NCBI GenBank assembly: GCA_017541265.1
Contig: JAFXZK010000013.1
Span: forward strand, 1 to 48,860
Reading direction: 5' to 3'
DNA: 48,860 nucleotides
Source of the DNA: Bacteroidaceae bacterium
GTDB lineage: Bacteria > Bacteroidota > Bacteroidia > Bacteroidales > Bacteroidaceae
Below the pieces are notes generated by a model. That model made no database searches and had not been told where the DNA came from. It worked only from the letters and a program-made list of their open reading frames with translations. How positions within the stretch are numbered: position 1 is the stretch's first letter; each line of letters starts with the position of its first letter. The translations under genes and the position numbers were made by a program. Positions 1-8,297 of this stretch are shown here, piece after piece.

Positions 1-19
1 CATGGTACCTTTTTTATAA

Positions 20-57
20 TGAAATGGTAAATAGTAAATTCTCAAATTGTAAATAAC
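20..57. repeat. AT-rich TGGTAAAT/TTGTAAAT repeat
   Basis: Short degenerate motifs of the GGTAAATAGTAAA / AATTGTAAATAA type at the left edge, non-coding here. This is the same AT-rich family that recurs between the tRNAs and inside several reading frames further on. Confidence 0.5.
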
Positions 58-83
58 ATCGATGATTCTCGTAGTTGATGACG

Positions 84-114
84 AAAAAAGGACTTCGCAT
101 TGCGAAGTCCTTTT
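84..114 (-). terminator. Rho-independent terminator of the tRNA operon
   Basis: A perfect 9-bp stem (GGACTTCGC, loop ATT, GCGAAGTCC, 90-110) is flanked by an A-tract at 84-89, which reads as a U-run on the minus strand. It lies directly downstream of the minus-strand tRNA-Glu 3' end. Confidence 0.85.
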
Positions 115-115
115 G

Positions 116-187
116 TAGCGCCTACGGGAATCGAACCCGTGTTCCATGCGTGAGAGGCATGTGTCCTAGCCGCTAGACGAAAGCGCC
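116..187 (-). tRNA. tRNA-Glu (anticodon CTC)
   Basis: On the minus strand the sequence folds as a standard cloverleaf. The acceptor GGCGCTT pairs with AGGCGCT (two G-U pairs), the discriminator is A, the T-arm is ACGGG-TTCGAAT-CCCGT and the anticodon arm is CATGC-CTCTCAC-GCATG. The loop places CTC as anticodon, reading GAG (Glu). CCA is not encoded. It is 72 nt long and is probably co-transcribed after the upstream tRNA-Ser. Confidence 0.95.
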
Positions 188-190
188 ATG

Positions 191-230
191 TTCATTTACA
201 GTTTGACAATTTACGATTTACAATTTAATG
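191..230. repeat. AT-rich ACAATTTACGATTTACAATTT repeat
   Basis: About 40 bp of tandem degenerate ACAATTTAC-type motifs between the two tRNA genes. It is a non-coding copy of the family that is inserted in frame in vsr at 22687-22726. Confidence 0.6.
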
Positions 231-248
231 TTGTCGCAAATGTCTTTG

Positions 249-335
249 CGGAAGCTGGGGGATTCGAACCCCCGGTACGGTAACCCGTACGTCAGTTTAG
301 CAAACTGGTGGTTTCAGCCACTCACCCAAACTTCC
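249..335 (-). tRNA. tRNA-Ser (anticodon GCT)
   Basis: An 87-nt class II tRNA with a long variable arm. The acceptor GGAAGTT pairs with AGCTTCC, the discriminator is G as expected for Ser, and the T-arm is GGGGG-TTCGAAT-CCCCC. The anticodon stem CAGT/ACTG encloses TTGCTAA, giving anticodon GCT (AGC/AGU codons). CCA is not encoded. It is first in the two-tRNA minus-strand transcript. Confidence 0.95.
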
Positions 336-384
336 TTCCATGCATCAAAGCGTGATATCTAAGAGATTTCCTTCAATGCGGATG

Positions 385-392
385 CAAAGGTA
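385..392 (-). promoter_or_regulatory. -7 box for the tRNA operon
   Basis: The minus strand reads TACCTTTG, a full match to the Bacteroidota -7 consensus TAnnTTTG, about 50 bp upstream of tRNA-Ser. No TTTG -33 box stands at the usual spacing. Confidence 0.6.
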
Positions 393-434
393 GAGTTTTT
401 TTGCGAACTGCGCAAGCATTTCAGGTTTTTTTTG

Positions 435-442
435 TAACTTTG
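435..442 (+). promoter_or_regulatory. -7 box for the fdtA-like gene
   Basis: TAACTTTG matches TAnnTTTG. Transcription would start near 449, about 12 nt before the ATG at 461. It is divergent from the tRNA promoter. Confidence 0.6.
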
Positions 443-460
443 TGCAGAAAAACATGAGAA

Positions 461-889
461 ATGAGCCTTAACACAACATCTTTACTTCCGAAAGGTTGCT
501 TTATGGTGCGGTTCCCGGAGATATCCGACCAGCGTGGCAGTCTTGCTTTCGGAGAGGCGGAGCGGCACATCCCGTTCCCCGTCAAACGCATCTTCTGGAC
601 ATACAACATCCAGGACGGCAGCATACGCGGCGACCATGCCCACCGCACTTGCGAGATGGTGCTGTTCCCCATCGGGGGCAGCTTCGACATTGAGGTGGAC
701 GATGGCAGCAGGCGAAAGCTCCTCCACATGGACGACCCCAGCCAGGGTGTTTACATCCCGCCCCTCGTGTGGTGCCGTCTGATGAACTTCACACCGAATG
801 CCGCCTGCATCAGCCTTGCCTCGGAGGAATACAGAGCCGAGGATTATATCCACGACTATGAGGAATTCTTGAAATTGATTAAGGAATGA
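461..889 (+). CDS. FdtA/QdtA-like dTDP-sugar 3,4-ketoisomerase
   Basis: This 142-residue single-domain cupin resembles the FdtA/QdtA (WxcM-like) ketoisomerases, which turn dTDP-4-keto-6-deoxyglucose into the 3-keto sugar before transamination. Visible family marks are RGSL (25-28), IPFPVKRIF (37-45), the RGDHAH signature (56-61) with the metal/catalytic-type histidines H59 and H61, YIPPLVW and the C-terminal DYEEFLK. Length is normal. The start is supported by the -7 box 19 bp upstream. Its stop overlaps the ATG of the next gene by 4 bp, and that gene carries an aminotransferase, the expected next step. The exact stereochemistry (FdtA versus QdtA) cannot be told from sequence. Confidence 0.85.
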   Translation: MSLNTTSLLPKGCFMVRFPEISDQRGSLAFGEAERHIPFPVKRIFWTYNIQDGSIRGDHAHRTCEMVLFPIGGSFDIEVDDGSRRKLLHMDDPSQGVYIPPLVWCRLMNFTPNAACISLASEEYRAEDYIHDYEEFLKLIKE

Positions 890-3093
890 CGATTATACCA
901 TATTCCATAAACAGAAAGGACACATGGGACACGTTCGTCGACATGTCGAAGAACGGCACGTTCCTCTTGAAGCGCGGTTTCATGGACTACCATTCCGACC
1001 GCTTCTTCGATTGCTCCCTGCTCATCTATGCCGGCATCTCGCCCGACGGAGAGTTCAAGGAGAAGAGCCTTACGACGAAAGACCTCGTGGCTGTCTTCCC
1101 TGCCAATTGGGACAAGGAGAGTCGCACGGTCTATTCCCACCAGGGACTGACCTATGGCGGACTGCTCGTCTTGCCGGAAGTGACGCAGAAGGAGGTGATG
1201 GACATGATGCAGGCCATCCTCGGGTATTATCGCGACATGATGCAGGCCGAGCACCTTGTTTACAAGCCTATACCTTATATATATAGTAGTGTCCCGTCGG
1301 GCGAAGACCTCTATGCGCTTTTCCGCGCTGGGGCAAAACTGTCGCGACGGCTGGTGAGCACTTGTGTGCCGATGCGCAACCCGATGAAGATGGCAACCCT
1401 GCGAATGCGGCAGGCAAAGAAGGCTGTGGAGCACGGCTTCTACATCGACCGCATGACGGAAGGGGACAACGAAACGCTTCGGGAATACTGGGCTTTGCTG
1501 GAGGAGGTGCTGGAGAAGTATCACAATGCACGTCCCACGCATACCTTGCAGGAGATGCAGCTGCTGATGAGCCAGTTCCCAAAGAACATCCGCCTCTATA
1601 TCGTGCGTCACGAGAAACGCATCGTGGCGGGTGTCGTCATCTTCGAGTGCCGCAAGGTAGCGCATGTGCAGTACATCGCCAGCGGAGAAGAGGGCAGAAC
1701 CTACGGCGCACTCGACCTGCTGTTCCGCCATCTCATCAACGAGCGGTACAAGCAGTTCGAGTGGCTTGACCTCGGCACATCCAACGAGAACGACGGACGC
1801 TACCTCAACGAGGGTCTCATCCACCAGAAGGAAGGCTTCGGTGGCAGGGCAGTGTGCTATGATACGTATGAGATAAGCACAGCCCCGCCAGCCCCGTCAG
1901 CCCCCTCCCCGCTCCCCCTTTGGGGGAGTGCTTCGGAAGCGAAGGGGGTTGCAGCTTGGACACTCCCCCAAAGGGGGAGTAGGAGGGGGCTTCCCTACCT
2001 CGACCTTCGGCGCATCAACAATTCCTTCGAGCCGGAGCTGACGGCAGAAGTGTCGCGCGTGGTGCAGGGCGGATGGTATCTCTTGGGAGAGGAGAATGCC
2101 CGCTTCAGCAAAGCTTTCTCCGAGTACTGCGGAGCCAAATACTGTGTGCCGACAGGCAATGGGCTGGACGCACTGACGATGATTCTTGTCGCCTACAAGC
2201 GGATGCTCGGTTGGGGCGATGATGCCGAGGTGATTGTTCCCTCGAACACCTACATCGCCAGCATCTTGGCGGTGAGCAGAGCAAGGCTCGTGCCTGTGCT
2301 TTGTGAGCCGCGCATCGAGGATTACCTCATCAACCCCTCGGGCATAGAGGCTCTCATCACGGAGCGCACCAAAGCCATCATGGTGGTACACCTCTACGGT
2401 CGCGTTTGCGACATGAAGCCCATCATGGAGGTTGCTCGAAAGCATGGCCTGAAGGTCGTCGAGGACGTGGCACAGGCGCAAGGTGTCAGCTACGAAGGTG
2501 TCCGGGCAGGTCATCTGTGCGATGCGGCTGGCATCAGTTTCTATCCGGGCAAGAACCTCGGGGCGCTTGGCGACGCAGGCTGTGTCACGACGGACGATGA
2601 GGCATTGGCTGACTATGTGCGAGCTATGTCGAATTACGGCAGCAAAGAGAAGTACCTCAACGAGATGAAAGGCCTCAACAGCCGCATGGACGAGGTGCAG
2701 GCAGCTGTGCTGTGCCTCAAGCTGAAACGCCTGGATGCTGATAATGAGGCGCGGCGAAAGGTCGCTCAAGCTTATAGCGAAGGCATCACGAATCCCCTCA
2801 TCACACTTCCATCAATGCCTTCCGACCCAGCGGAGAACGTCTGGCACACCTATCCGATACGAACTTCTGACCGCAACCGCTTGCGTGAATACCTGTCGCA
2901 GAACGGCATCGAGACGATGGTACACTATCCCATCCCGCCACATAAGCAGCAGGCCTACAGCGAATGGAACGACCGCAGCTATCCCATCAGCGAGCGCATC
3001 CACCGCGAAATCCTCTCCCTCCCCATGTCGCCCGTAATGACATCAGAGGAGGTGGAACGTGTCGTCGAAGCATTGAACACATACAGTTTTTAG
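886..3093 (+). CDS. Fused GNAT/FemAB-like acyltransferase and DegT/DnrJ sugar aminotransferase
   Basis: A 735-residue two-domain protein. Residues 1-335 look like a FemAB/GNAT-fold acyltransferase (the VAGVVIF and [18 protein letters not shown] regions are typical). Residues about 370-735 are a complete DegT/DnrJ/EryC1/StrS PLP aminotransferase with the PLP lysine K556 in [14 protein letters not shown] and a C-terminal HYPIPPHKQ. It probably aminates the 3-keto sugar made by the preceding ketoisomerase, and the acyltransferase half may N-acylate it. That would give an Fuc3NAc/Qui3NAc-type dTDP-sugar for surface glycan (inference). The linker, residues 339-368, is encoded entirely by a 91-bp GC palindrome at 1900-1990, so the fusion point and the repeat coincide. 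Confidence 0.85.
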   Translation: MTIIPYSINRKDTWDTFVDMSKNGTFLLKRGFMDYHSDRFFDCSLLIYAGISPDGEFKEKSLTTKDLVAVFPANWDKESRTVYSHQGLTYGGLLVLPEVTQKEVMDMMQAILGYYRDMMQAEHLVYKPIPYIYSSVPSGEDLYALFRAGAKLSRRLVSTCVPMRNPMKMATLRMRQAKKAVEHGFYIDRMTEGDNETLREYWALLEEVLEKYHNARPTHTLQEMQLLMSQFPKNIRLYIVRHEKRIVAGVVIFECRKVAHVQYIASGEEGRTYGALDLLFRHLINERYKQFEWLDLGTSNENDGRYLNEGLIHQKEGFGGRAVCYDTYEISTAPPAPSAPSPLPLWGSASEAKGVAAWTLPQRGSRRGLPYLDLRRINNSFEPELTAEVSRVVQGGWYLLGEENARFSKAFSEYCGAKYCVPTGNGLDALTMILVAYKRMLGWGDDAEVIVPSNTYIASILAVSRARLVPVLCEPRIEDYLINPSGIEALITERTKAIMVVHLYGRVCDMKPIMEVARKHGLKVVEDVAQAQGVSYEGVRAGHLCDAAGISFYPGKNLGALGDAGCVTTDDEALADYVRAMSNYGSKEKYLNEMKGLNSRMDEVQAAVLCLKLKRLDADNEARRKVAQAYSEGITNPLITLPSMPSDPAENVWHTYPIRTSDRNRLREYLSQNGIETMVHYPIPPHKQQAYSEWNDRSYPISERIHREILSLPMSPVMTSEEVERVVEALNTYSF
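1900..1990. repeat. GC palindromic repeat, 30-bp inverted arms, inside the fusion linker
   Basis: The left arm 1900-1930 and right arm 1961-1990 are near-perfect inverted repeats built on CTCCCCC/GGGGGAG, separated by a 30-nt spacer that holds its own GCTTCGGAAGC hairpin. The left arm is identical, in reverse orientation, to copies at 15970-16000 and 35519-35549. It is translated in frame without a stop. Confidence 0.9.
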
Positions 3094-3133
3094 CCAAAAG
3101 CAGCCGATACAGGCAAGATAAATCAGGCTTGTC

Positions 3134-3245
3134 GCAGACACTCCGTGTTCTTGTCATTGCTTCATCATGATAAAGCAATTGCTTTGTCATGATGAAGCAA
3201 TTGCTTGGTCATGACAAAGCAATGATAGGTCCGTGCTGTGTCTGC
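3134..3245. repeat. 112-bp nested palindrome with an almost perfect 46-bp core
   Basis: The outer 8-bp arms GCAGACAC (3134-3141) and GTGTCTGC (3238-3245) enclose 3156-3201, a 46-bp palindrome centred on GCAATTGC with only one imperfect pair (T3171/G3186). A second, weaker GCAATTGC-centred palindrome follows at about 3188-3213. It is intergenic between the sugar genes and rpsP. Its function is unknown; it could be a DNA-level cruciform or a very stable RNA end. Confidence 0.85.
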
Positions 3246-3300
3246 AACCCCTGCCTGTTGTGGCAAATACAACAGCGTATAATCATTAGTACAAAAGTAT

Positions 3301-3330
3301 GAGGGGCATTGCCTCACGGCAACGCCCCTC
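3301..3330 (-). terminator. Terminator-like hairpin after rpsP
   Basis: GAGGGGCATTGCC / GGCAACGCCCCTC forms a 13-bp stem with one mismatch and a TCAC loop. On the minus strand it is followed by ATACTTTTG, a weak U-tract. It lies 53 bp past the rpsP stop and could serve both convergent units. Confidence 0.65.
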
Positions 3331-3382
3331 GCTTTGGTTGGTTGGAAAAAGTCTAATTGAAATAATGGTTTGTGATTGATTT

Positions 3383-3949
3383 TTAAGCCTCTGAGGGAGT
3401 TTCTGTTGCAGTCTCTTCAGCGGCGGGTGCTGTTTCAGCCTCGGCCTCTGCCTTTGCAGCGGCTTCTGCTTCTGCCTTTGCGACAGCTTCAGCAGCCTTC
3501 TTGTCTGCTACTTTCTTTGCAATCTCTTCGCTCACCTTCTTCTCGGCCTTCAGTCGTTCTGCCGCAGCAGCCTTCTTGTCAGCCTCGCCCTTGGCGGTCA
3601 CTTGGTCCAGACCTTTCTTCTTGTCAGCCTTCCAAGCGTCGAATCTTGCCTGGCATGCTGCCTCGTCGAAAGCGCCCTTCTTGACGCCGCCACGCAGGTG
3701 CTTCATGAGATACACTCCTTCGCGGGAGAGGATGTTCCGAACCGTGTCGGTGGGCTGTGCGCCACACTCTACCCAATACAGGGCGCGGTCGAATTTCAAA
3801 TCTACAGTGGCAGGATTGGTGTTGGGATTGTAAGTACCAATCTTCTCTGTAAACTTACCGTCACGCGGTGCTCTTACATCAGCAATCACGATGCTGTAGA
3901 AAGCGTAGCCTTTACGGCCGTGACGCTGCAATCTGATTTTTGTTGCCAT
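3383..3949 (-). CDS. rpsP: 30S ribosomal protein S16
   Basis: Residues 1-90 are a clear bS16: [18 protein letters not shown] at the start, then [22 protein letters not shown] and [18 protein letters not shown]. Residues from about 105 to 188 form an Ala/Glu/Lys-rich low-complexity tail. That makes it twice the length of the E. coli protein, a form usual in Bacteroidota. It assembles into the 30S body. The gene has its own -33/-7 promoter at 4008-4035 and a downstream hairpin, so it appears monocistronic. Confidence 0.97.
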   Translation of the reverse strand: MATKIRLQRHGRKGYAFYSIVIADVRAPRDGKFTEKIGTYNPNTNPATVDLKFDRALYWVECGAQPTDTVRNILSREGVYLMKHLRGGVKKGAFDEAACQARFDAWKADKKKGLDQVTAKGEADKKAAAAERLKAEKKVSEEIAKKVADKKAAEAVAKAEAEAAAKAEAEAETAPAAEETATETPSEA

Positions 3950-4007
3950 AATTTAAATTAGAACTTTTAATAGGTTTGAAATGTGCCGCTAACTCGTAAC
4001 GGCGGCG

Positions 4008-4035
4008 CAAAGATACAACATTTTCATCGAACAAA
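4008..4035 (-). promoter_or_regulatory. -33/-7 promoter of rpsP
   Basis: On the minus strand TTTG (4032-4035) and TATCTTTG (4008-4015) are separated by 16 bp, close to the Bacteroidota vegetative promoter layout. Predicted transcription start is near 4001, about 50 nt before the ATG. Confidence 0.7.
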
Positions 4036-4124
4036 GAACATTGAACATTGAAAAATTTCGTTTTGAGGCTGATTTTTGTGCTTTTGCCTTTAACTATGGA
4101 CTATGAACTATGGACTATGAACTG
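4034..4124. repeat. Degenerate GAACATTGAACATTG and CTATGGACTATGAA tandem motifs
   Basis: Two small tandem clusters (4034-4060 and 4092-4124) belonging to the short AT-rich repeat family. Beyond them, 4125-4250 has no gene I can support. Confidence 0.5.
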
Positions 4125-4251
4125 GTTTTTACGCCTTTGCTGCGCGTCGTGACGAACCTCTCGCGCCCCATCGTCCGCCGCTGGGTAAAGAAATATAACT
4201 GGGTGCTACGGACAGAGATATTCACCTGAAATACAAAGTTTGCGTGGTTGT

Positions 4252-4311
4252 ATGAAACTAACCGAGGAAGAAATACAAGACGAACGTACAAAATACATTC
4301 TTGGACTATGA
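4252..4311 (+). pseudogene. C-terminal remnant of a PIN-partner antitoxin
   Basis: The frame reads YSPEIQSLRGCMKLTEEEIQ and on to KYILGL, with a stop at 4309-4311. It resembles the C-termini of small Bacteroidota antitoxins encoded just before PIN toxins. An in-frame stop at 4195-4197 removes the N-terminal part. The stop codon overlaps the PIN start codon at 4308, the usual coupled arrangement. Only the tail survives, so it is called a remnant. Confidence 0.5.
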
Positions 4312-4726
4312 TGAAGGTTTTTCTCGACACTAACATTCTGCTTGACTTTGGTCTTGACCGAGAAAAAGCCGACTTTGCTGTCGGCATCCTTCAGCTTGGT
4401 AAAGAGAGGCTGATAGAACTCTACGCCTCCTATCTTAGTTATGCCAATATAGGCTATGTTTTGCGCCACCATCCGACTCCAGAACGGTACGAGCTGGTAC
4501 GTTTGATGCGTCACCTGTCACCGTTCTTCCTTGCAATGCAGCCCAACTGGATGTCGCCTTGAATCACCCGGTCAAGGACTTTGAGGACATGCTGCAATAC
4601 CAATGTGCTTTGGCTGCCGGATGCGACGTGGTGGTGACGAACAACAAGAAAGACTTCCATGAGTTCTGCCGCCTGCCGTTCCTTACGTCCGAGGAGTTCC
4701 TGTTGCAGCTCGACTACGAAGGATAG
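4308..4726 (+). pseudogene. PIN-domain toxin, frameshifted
   Basis: The start MMKVFLDTNILLDFGLDREK carries the first PIN acidic residue in FLDTNILLD. After MRHLSP the frame shifts by -1 near 4512-4520 and continues as VLPCNAAQLDVALNHPVKDF and AAGCDVVVTNNKKDF, which carry the later PIN acidic positions, ending at 4724-4726. The two pieces together give about 139 residues, a normal PIN length. PIN toxins are metal-dependent RNases. Given the broken antitoxin, this looks like a dead VapBC-like pair, although a sequencing error at the shift cannot be excluded. Confidence 0.75.
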
Positions 4727-4774
4727 CGCATCAATCATCCCTCCCCCTGAAAATGTCGGGAGGGATGATTGTTT

Positions 4775-5122
4775 CTACAGATGCGTGGTTATCCCTGATC
4801 CGTAGTGCTGCGACAGCCAATGATTCAGCAGGGCGAAAAAGGTGAGGCAGAACAGCGTGGGCAGAACGGACGAAAGGGCACCCGGCTGTCGAAGCGTGGC
4901 GGCCAACGATTGCCAGAGCACCGCACCGAAAGCATAGACAAGCAGACCGATGCCGAGGAGCGAGACGGCAACGACCACGGCAATGGCGACGATGTGCTGT
5001 TGCCGTTCCTTCTCTCGCTGCTCTTGGCGGATGCGTCGCAGGGTGGTGTAGGCAAAGTTCGAGGGCAGGCTTTTCTGTTCCATTGGAGCGAGAGCCTGAC
5101 GCAAGGCGTTAGTTCTTTCCAT
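4775..5122 (-). CDS. Small membrane protein, possible anti-sigma partner
   Basis: 115 residues with a charged N-terminal half (MERTNALRQALAPMEQKSLP) and two hydrophobic segments, about 43-73 and 85-105. The ATG at 5122 lies 14 bp inside the end of the sigma-factor gene, so the two are translationally coupled. In Bacteroidota small membrane proteins in this position often restrain the ECF sigma factor, but I see no zinc-binding anti-sigma motif. The role is inferred from position only. Confidence 0.6.
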   Translation of the reverse strand: MERTNALRQALAPMEQKSLPSNFAYTTLRRIRQEQREKERQQHIVAIAVVVAVSLLGIGLLVYAFGAVLWQSLAATLRQPGALSSVLPTLFCLTFFALLNHWLSQHYGSGITTHL

Positions 5123-5645
5123 GTTTCATCAATAGATAAAGTTTGCGGCGGATGCGGTGCAGTCGCGTGGCAATGGTGCCAGCCTCCACATCGAGGATAA
5201 AAGCGATGTCTGCCAAGGGGCGGTCGTCGTAATAGTAAAGCCCAAGAAGTGTCTGCTCTTCCGGCTTCAATAAAGAGATGGCACGGCGCAGGTCGCTGAT
5301 GCGGCTCTCATCGTTGAGCGCGTCGTCGATAATGGTGTCAGAGAGTCCGGGCTTGTCGTCGATGCTGATGTGTTTGATGCGTTTCTTGCGAAGCCACGAG
5401 ACGGCTGTGGTGTAGGCAATGCGGCAAATCCATGTGGAGAACGAGGAACGTCCCACGAAAGTGTCGAGTTTGCTGTAGGCACGGACGAAGGCATCTTGCA
5501 CCAACTCCTCGGCATCCTCCTGTCGCGGCACGAGTTGCGACACGATGGCAAACACCTCACCACCGTACCGCTCCAGGAAATAGCCGAAGTCCCCGGTATG
5601 TCCGTCGAGGATTCGGGCTATCAGTCGCTGCTCGTCCGCTTGCAT
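5109..5645 (-). CDS. ECF-type RNA polymerase sigma factor
   Basis: 178 residues. Region 2 is visible as VPRQEDAEELVQDAFVRAYS followed by SSFSTWICRIAYTTAVSWLR, where it contacts RNA polymerase and the -10 box. Region 4 is LKPEEQTLLGLYYYDDRPLA then IAFILDVEAGTIATRLHRIR, the helix-turn-helix for the -35 element. Length is typical of RpoE/ECF sigmas. It is the middle gene of a three-gene minus operon between a DUF6249-like membrane protein and a small membrane protein. Confidence 0.92.
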   Translation of the reverse strand: MQADEQRLIARILDGHTGDFGYFLERYGGEVFAIVSQLVPRQEDAEELVQDAFVRAYSKLDTFVGRSSFSTWICRIAYTTAVSWLRKKRIKHISIDDKPGLSDTIIDDALNDESRISDLRRAISLLKPEEQTLLGLYYYDDRPLADIAFILDVEAGTIATRLHRIRRKLYLLMKHGKN

Positions 5646-5648
5646 CGA

Positions 5649-6059
5649 TTAAAATTCCGTCTTCTCTTCGGGTTTCTCTGCTTTGCGTTCTGCCAAGTAG
5701 GATATCAGCAGACCTATGCCGCCAAAGATGCAGATGCAGGCAATATAGATGATGCCACCCACTTTGTCGTAGTATTGGTAGTCATAAAAGTTATCAAGCT
5801 TTCCCTCGGCTGTCATAAAGTTGAGGAGGAAGCCGACAAGGAAACCAAATCCAACACCCAGCATCAGCCAGCCGATGCGAAGTGCGGTGTACTTGTTTCC
5901 GCTGCTGTAGAAGTTGATGCCTTTGAAATCGATGTTAGACAGTTCTGTGATTTTGCTGATGAGCATCAGTCGTTCGCGCTTGTGGACGAACAGTTCGACA
6001 ACTTTGTAGATGCAGCCAAATACGATGGCGCAGTTCAGGGGAATCATAATCCAGTCCAT
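5649..6059 (-). CDS. DUF6249-like inner-membrane protein
   Basis: 136 residues with three predicted membrane segments: about 4-22, a GWLMLGVGFGFLVGFLLNFM stretch, and GGIIYIACICIFGGIGLLIS. The C-terminus is charged and ends EKPEEKTEF. It resembles the DUF6249 family often encoded beside ECF sigma factors in Bacteroidota. It is first in the operon, 3 bp before the sigma gene. Function is not known; membrane sensing upstream of the sigma factor is a guess from context. Confidence 0.7.
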   Translation of the reverse strand: MDWIMIPLNCAIVFGCIYKVVELFVHKRERLMLISKITELSNIDFKGINFYSSGNKYTALRIGWLMLGVGFGFLVGFLLNFMTAEGKLDNFYDYQYYDKVGGIIYIACICIFGGIGLLISYLAERKAEKPEEKTEF

Positions 6060-6191
6060 GGTCTTTGAGTTTTGAGTTATTACTTTGAATTTTGAATATA
6101 TTAATTTTGAGTTTCTTCTTTTGTCTCTACTCTATTAGACGCATCTTTCTGCAAGATATTACAATAATCCCGAACTATTTTTGTGAGAGCC

Positions 6192-6226
6192 AAAAAAGCT
6201 CCTGCGTTTTTGCTGGCGCAGGAGCT
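6192..6226 (-). terminator. Terminator of the OPT transporter gene
   Basis: A perfect 10-bp stem AGCTCCTGCG / CGCAGGAGCT (6197-6206, 6217-6226) is followed on the minus strand by a run of six T. It lies 50 bp past the transporter stop. Confidence 0.85.
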
Positions 6227-6275
6227 GTGTGGCGACAAAGAGTATAGGGCACAATGTCGGTTGCGGCAAAGGCGA

Positions 6276-8252
6276 TCACGCCTTTGCACGCATGGACGCG
6301 CGTACCATATATATTATAAGTATGCAGTACATGCCGAGGCTGAGGAGTTCGCTTGAGGAGGTCTGCCACCAGGCTTCGTAGTCGAAGCTGACGTTCTGCC
6401 ACTTCAAGGCTGCACTGAGCACGCCCATCAAGGCACCGCCTGCAATGAAGCCGCTGGCAAGCAAGGTGCCGCGCTCGCCACGGGCTGTGTTGACGGCCTG
6501 GTCTTTGCTGCGTGTCGTCACAAACCAGTTGATGGCACCGCCGACGAGGAGGGGCAAGTTAAGCTCCAGGGGAATGAACATGCCGAGGGCAAAGGCGAGG
6601 GCTGACACTCCGAAGGCATTCAGCACGAGAGCAATCACTGCGCCGATGCCATAGAGCAGCCAGGGCGCGCCGTTGCCGCTCATCAGAGGCTCAATGACGG
6701 CTGCCATCGCGTTGGCCTGCGGTGCAGAGAGCGTGCCGTCGGTGAAGCCATACGTCTTGTTAAGTATCATGATGACGCCAGCCACGGTTGCTGCGCTGAC
6801 CAGCGTGCCGAGGAACTTCCACGTTTCCTGCTTGCGAGGCGTAGAGCCAAGCCAGTAGCCAATCTTCAGGTCGGTGACGAAGCCGCCCGCCATGCTCAAG
6901 GCTGTGCAGACCACGCCGCCCATGATGAGGGCTGCCACCATGCCGCTGGTGCCGCTCAAGCCAACAGCTACCATCACGACAGAGGCGAGGATGAGTGTCA
7001 TCAGTGTCATGCCGCTGACGGGATTCGTACCGACGATGGCGATGGCGTTGGCCGCAACGGTAGTGAAGAGGAAGGTGATGATGCTGACCACAAGGATGGC
7101 AACGATGCTGAAGACGATGTTGCCGCCCATCACGTCGAAGTGGAAGAAAAGGAACGTCAGCACAAGTGCCAGAATGATGCCGAAAGTGATAAACTTCATG
7201 GGCAGGTCCCTTTGCGTCCTTACCTCCTCCTTTAAGGGGGAGTGACCAGAAGTCTCCCCTCGGGGAGATTTAGAGGGGGCTGCCAGCTTTACGGCTTGTG
7301 CAATAATCTTGCGGCTCTTCACGATGCCGATGATGCCGGCCATTGCGATGCCGCCGATGCCGATGCTCTTGGCGTACTTGAAGAGAACCTCAGGGCTGGC
7401 CTCTGCTGCCGTGATGCCTTCATAGACTTCAAGCCCAGGGAAGAGCAGGGCGATACCTGGCACAATGACCCACCAAACGAGGGCCGAGCCGCAGCAGATG
7501 ATGAAGGCGTACTTCAAGCCGACGATGTAGCCCATGCCCAGGACGGCAGCACCTGTGTTGCACTTCAGGACGAGCTTGGCCTTCTCTGCAACCGTGTCGC
7601 CCCAGAGCAGAGCGCGGCTTGTGAAGTTCTCGTGCCAGAGGCCGAAGGTTGCGACAGCGAAGTCATAGAGTCCGCCCAGCAGTCCGGCAATCATCAGGGG
7701 CTTGGCCTGTGCGCCGCCCTTCTCGCCGCTCACCAGTACTTGGGTGCCGGCTGTGGCTTCGGGGAAGGGGTACTTGCCGTGCATCTCCTTCACGAAGTAT
7801 TTGCGGAAGGGGATGAGGAAGAGGATGCCAAGGATGCCGCCAAGCAGACTTGCAAGGAAGACTTCGAGGAAATTGACCGTCATCTCGGGGTACTTTGCCT
7901 GCAAGATGTAGAGCGCGGGCAAGGTGAAGATGGCTCCGGCAACGATGACGCCGCTACAGGCACCGATGCTCTGGATGATGACATTCTCGCCCAGGCTGTT
8001 TTTGCGCTTCGTGGCACTGCTCACGCCTACGGCAATGATGGTGATGGGGATGGCGGCCTCGAAGACCTGGCCGACCTTCAAGCCCAGATAGGCAGCGGCT
8101 GCGCTGAAGATGACAGCCATCAGGATGCCCCAGCAGACAGACCACAGGTTGACCTCCCTCGGACTGCCCTCAGCCGGCATCATAGGTTCATACTCTTCGC
8201 CCTCGCGCAGTTCGCGGAAAGCATTCTCAGGCAATGACGTTTTGTAATTCAT
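6276..8252 (-). CDS. OPT-family oligopeptide transporter
   Basis: A 658-residue polytopic membrane protein of the OPT family, which imports peptides or metal chelates. Typical features are the N-terminal EVNLWSVCWGILMAVIFSAA, the following AAYLGLKVGQVFEAAIPITI, and the PFPEATAGTQVL motif, with about 14 hydrophobic segments. The start MNYKTSLPENAF at 8252 is chosen because a -7 box at 8279-8286 lies downstream of the longer ORF's first codon. A cytoplasmic-loop insertion, about residues 325-343 (SKSPRGETSGHSPLKEE), is encoded by a GC palindrome at 7224-7280. Confidence 0.92.
   Translation of the reverse strand: MNYKTSLPENAFRELREGEEYEPMMPAEGSPREVNLWSVCWGILMAVIFSAAAAYLGLKVGQVFEAAIPITIIAVGVSSATKRKNSLGENVIIQSIGACSGVIVAGAIFTLPALYILQAKYPEMTVNFLEVFLASLLGGILGILFLIPFRKYFVKEMHGKYPFPEATAGTQVLVSGEKGGAQAKPLMIAGLLGGLYDFAVATFGLWHENFTSRALLWGDTVAEKAKLVLKCNTGAAVLGMGYIVGLKYAFIICCGSALVWWVIVPGIALLFPGLEVYEGITAAEASPEVLFKYAKSIGIGGIAMAGIIGIVKSRKIIAQAVKLAAPSKSPRGETSGHSPLKEEVRTQRDLPMKFITFGIILALVLTFLFFHFDVMGGNIVFSIVAILVVSIITFLFTTVAANAIAIVGTNPVSGMTLMTLILASVVMVAVGLSGTSGMVAALIMGGVVCTALSMAGGFVTDLKIGYWLGSTPRKQETWKFLGTLVSAATVAGVIMILNKTYGFTDGTLSAPQANAMAAVIEPLMSGNGAPWLLYGIGAVIALVLNAFGVSALAFALGMFIPLELNLPLLVGGAINWFVTTRSKDQAVNTARGERGTLLASGFIAGGALMGVLSAALKWQNVSFDYEAWWQTSSSELLSLGMYCILIIYMVRASMRAKA
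7224..7280. repeat. GC palindromic repeat in frame inside the OPT gene
   Basis: Two short hairpins (CCTCCTTTAAGGGGG and CTCCCCTCGGGGAG) joined by GTGACCAGAAGT, followed by TTAGAGGGGGC. It is translated on the minus strand without a stop. Confidence 0.85.
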
Positions 8253-8278
8253 AGTTATATGTAGTTTATGTTTTCTTG

Positions 8279-8286
8279 CAAAGGTA
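8279..8286 (-). promoter_or_regulatory. -7 box for the OPT transporter
   Basis: TACCTTTG on the minus strand, about 27 bp upstream of the ATG at 8252. It fixes the start codon. Confidence 0.65.
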
Positions 8287-8297
8287 CAACGAATCAT

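Noticed and set aside
3094-3382. Small gene in the 3.1-3.4 kb gap
   Set aside because: The short frames here run through the palindrome and have no protein-like pattern or start site.
4092-4250. Short plus-strand frame before the PIN remnant reading LSRPIVRRWVKKYNW
   Set aside because: About 40 codons, starts in repeat DNA, and shows no family resemblance; it may be decayed antitoxin or chance.
7242-8237. 331-codon plus-strand frame opposite the OPT transporter
   Set aside because: It is a shadow of a clear OPT gene with normal motifs on the minus strand; its protein has no recognisable pattern.
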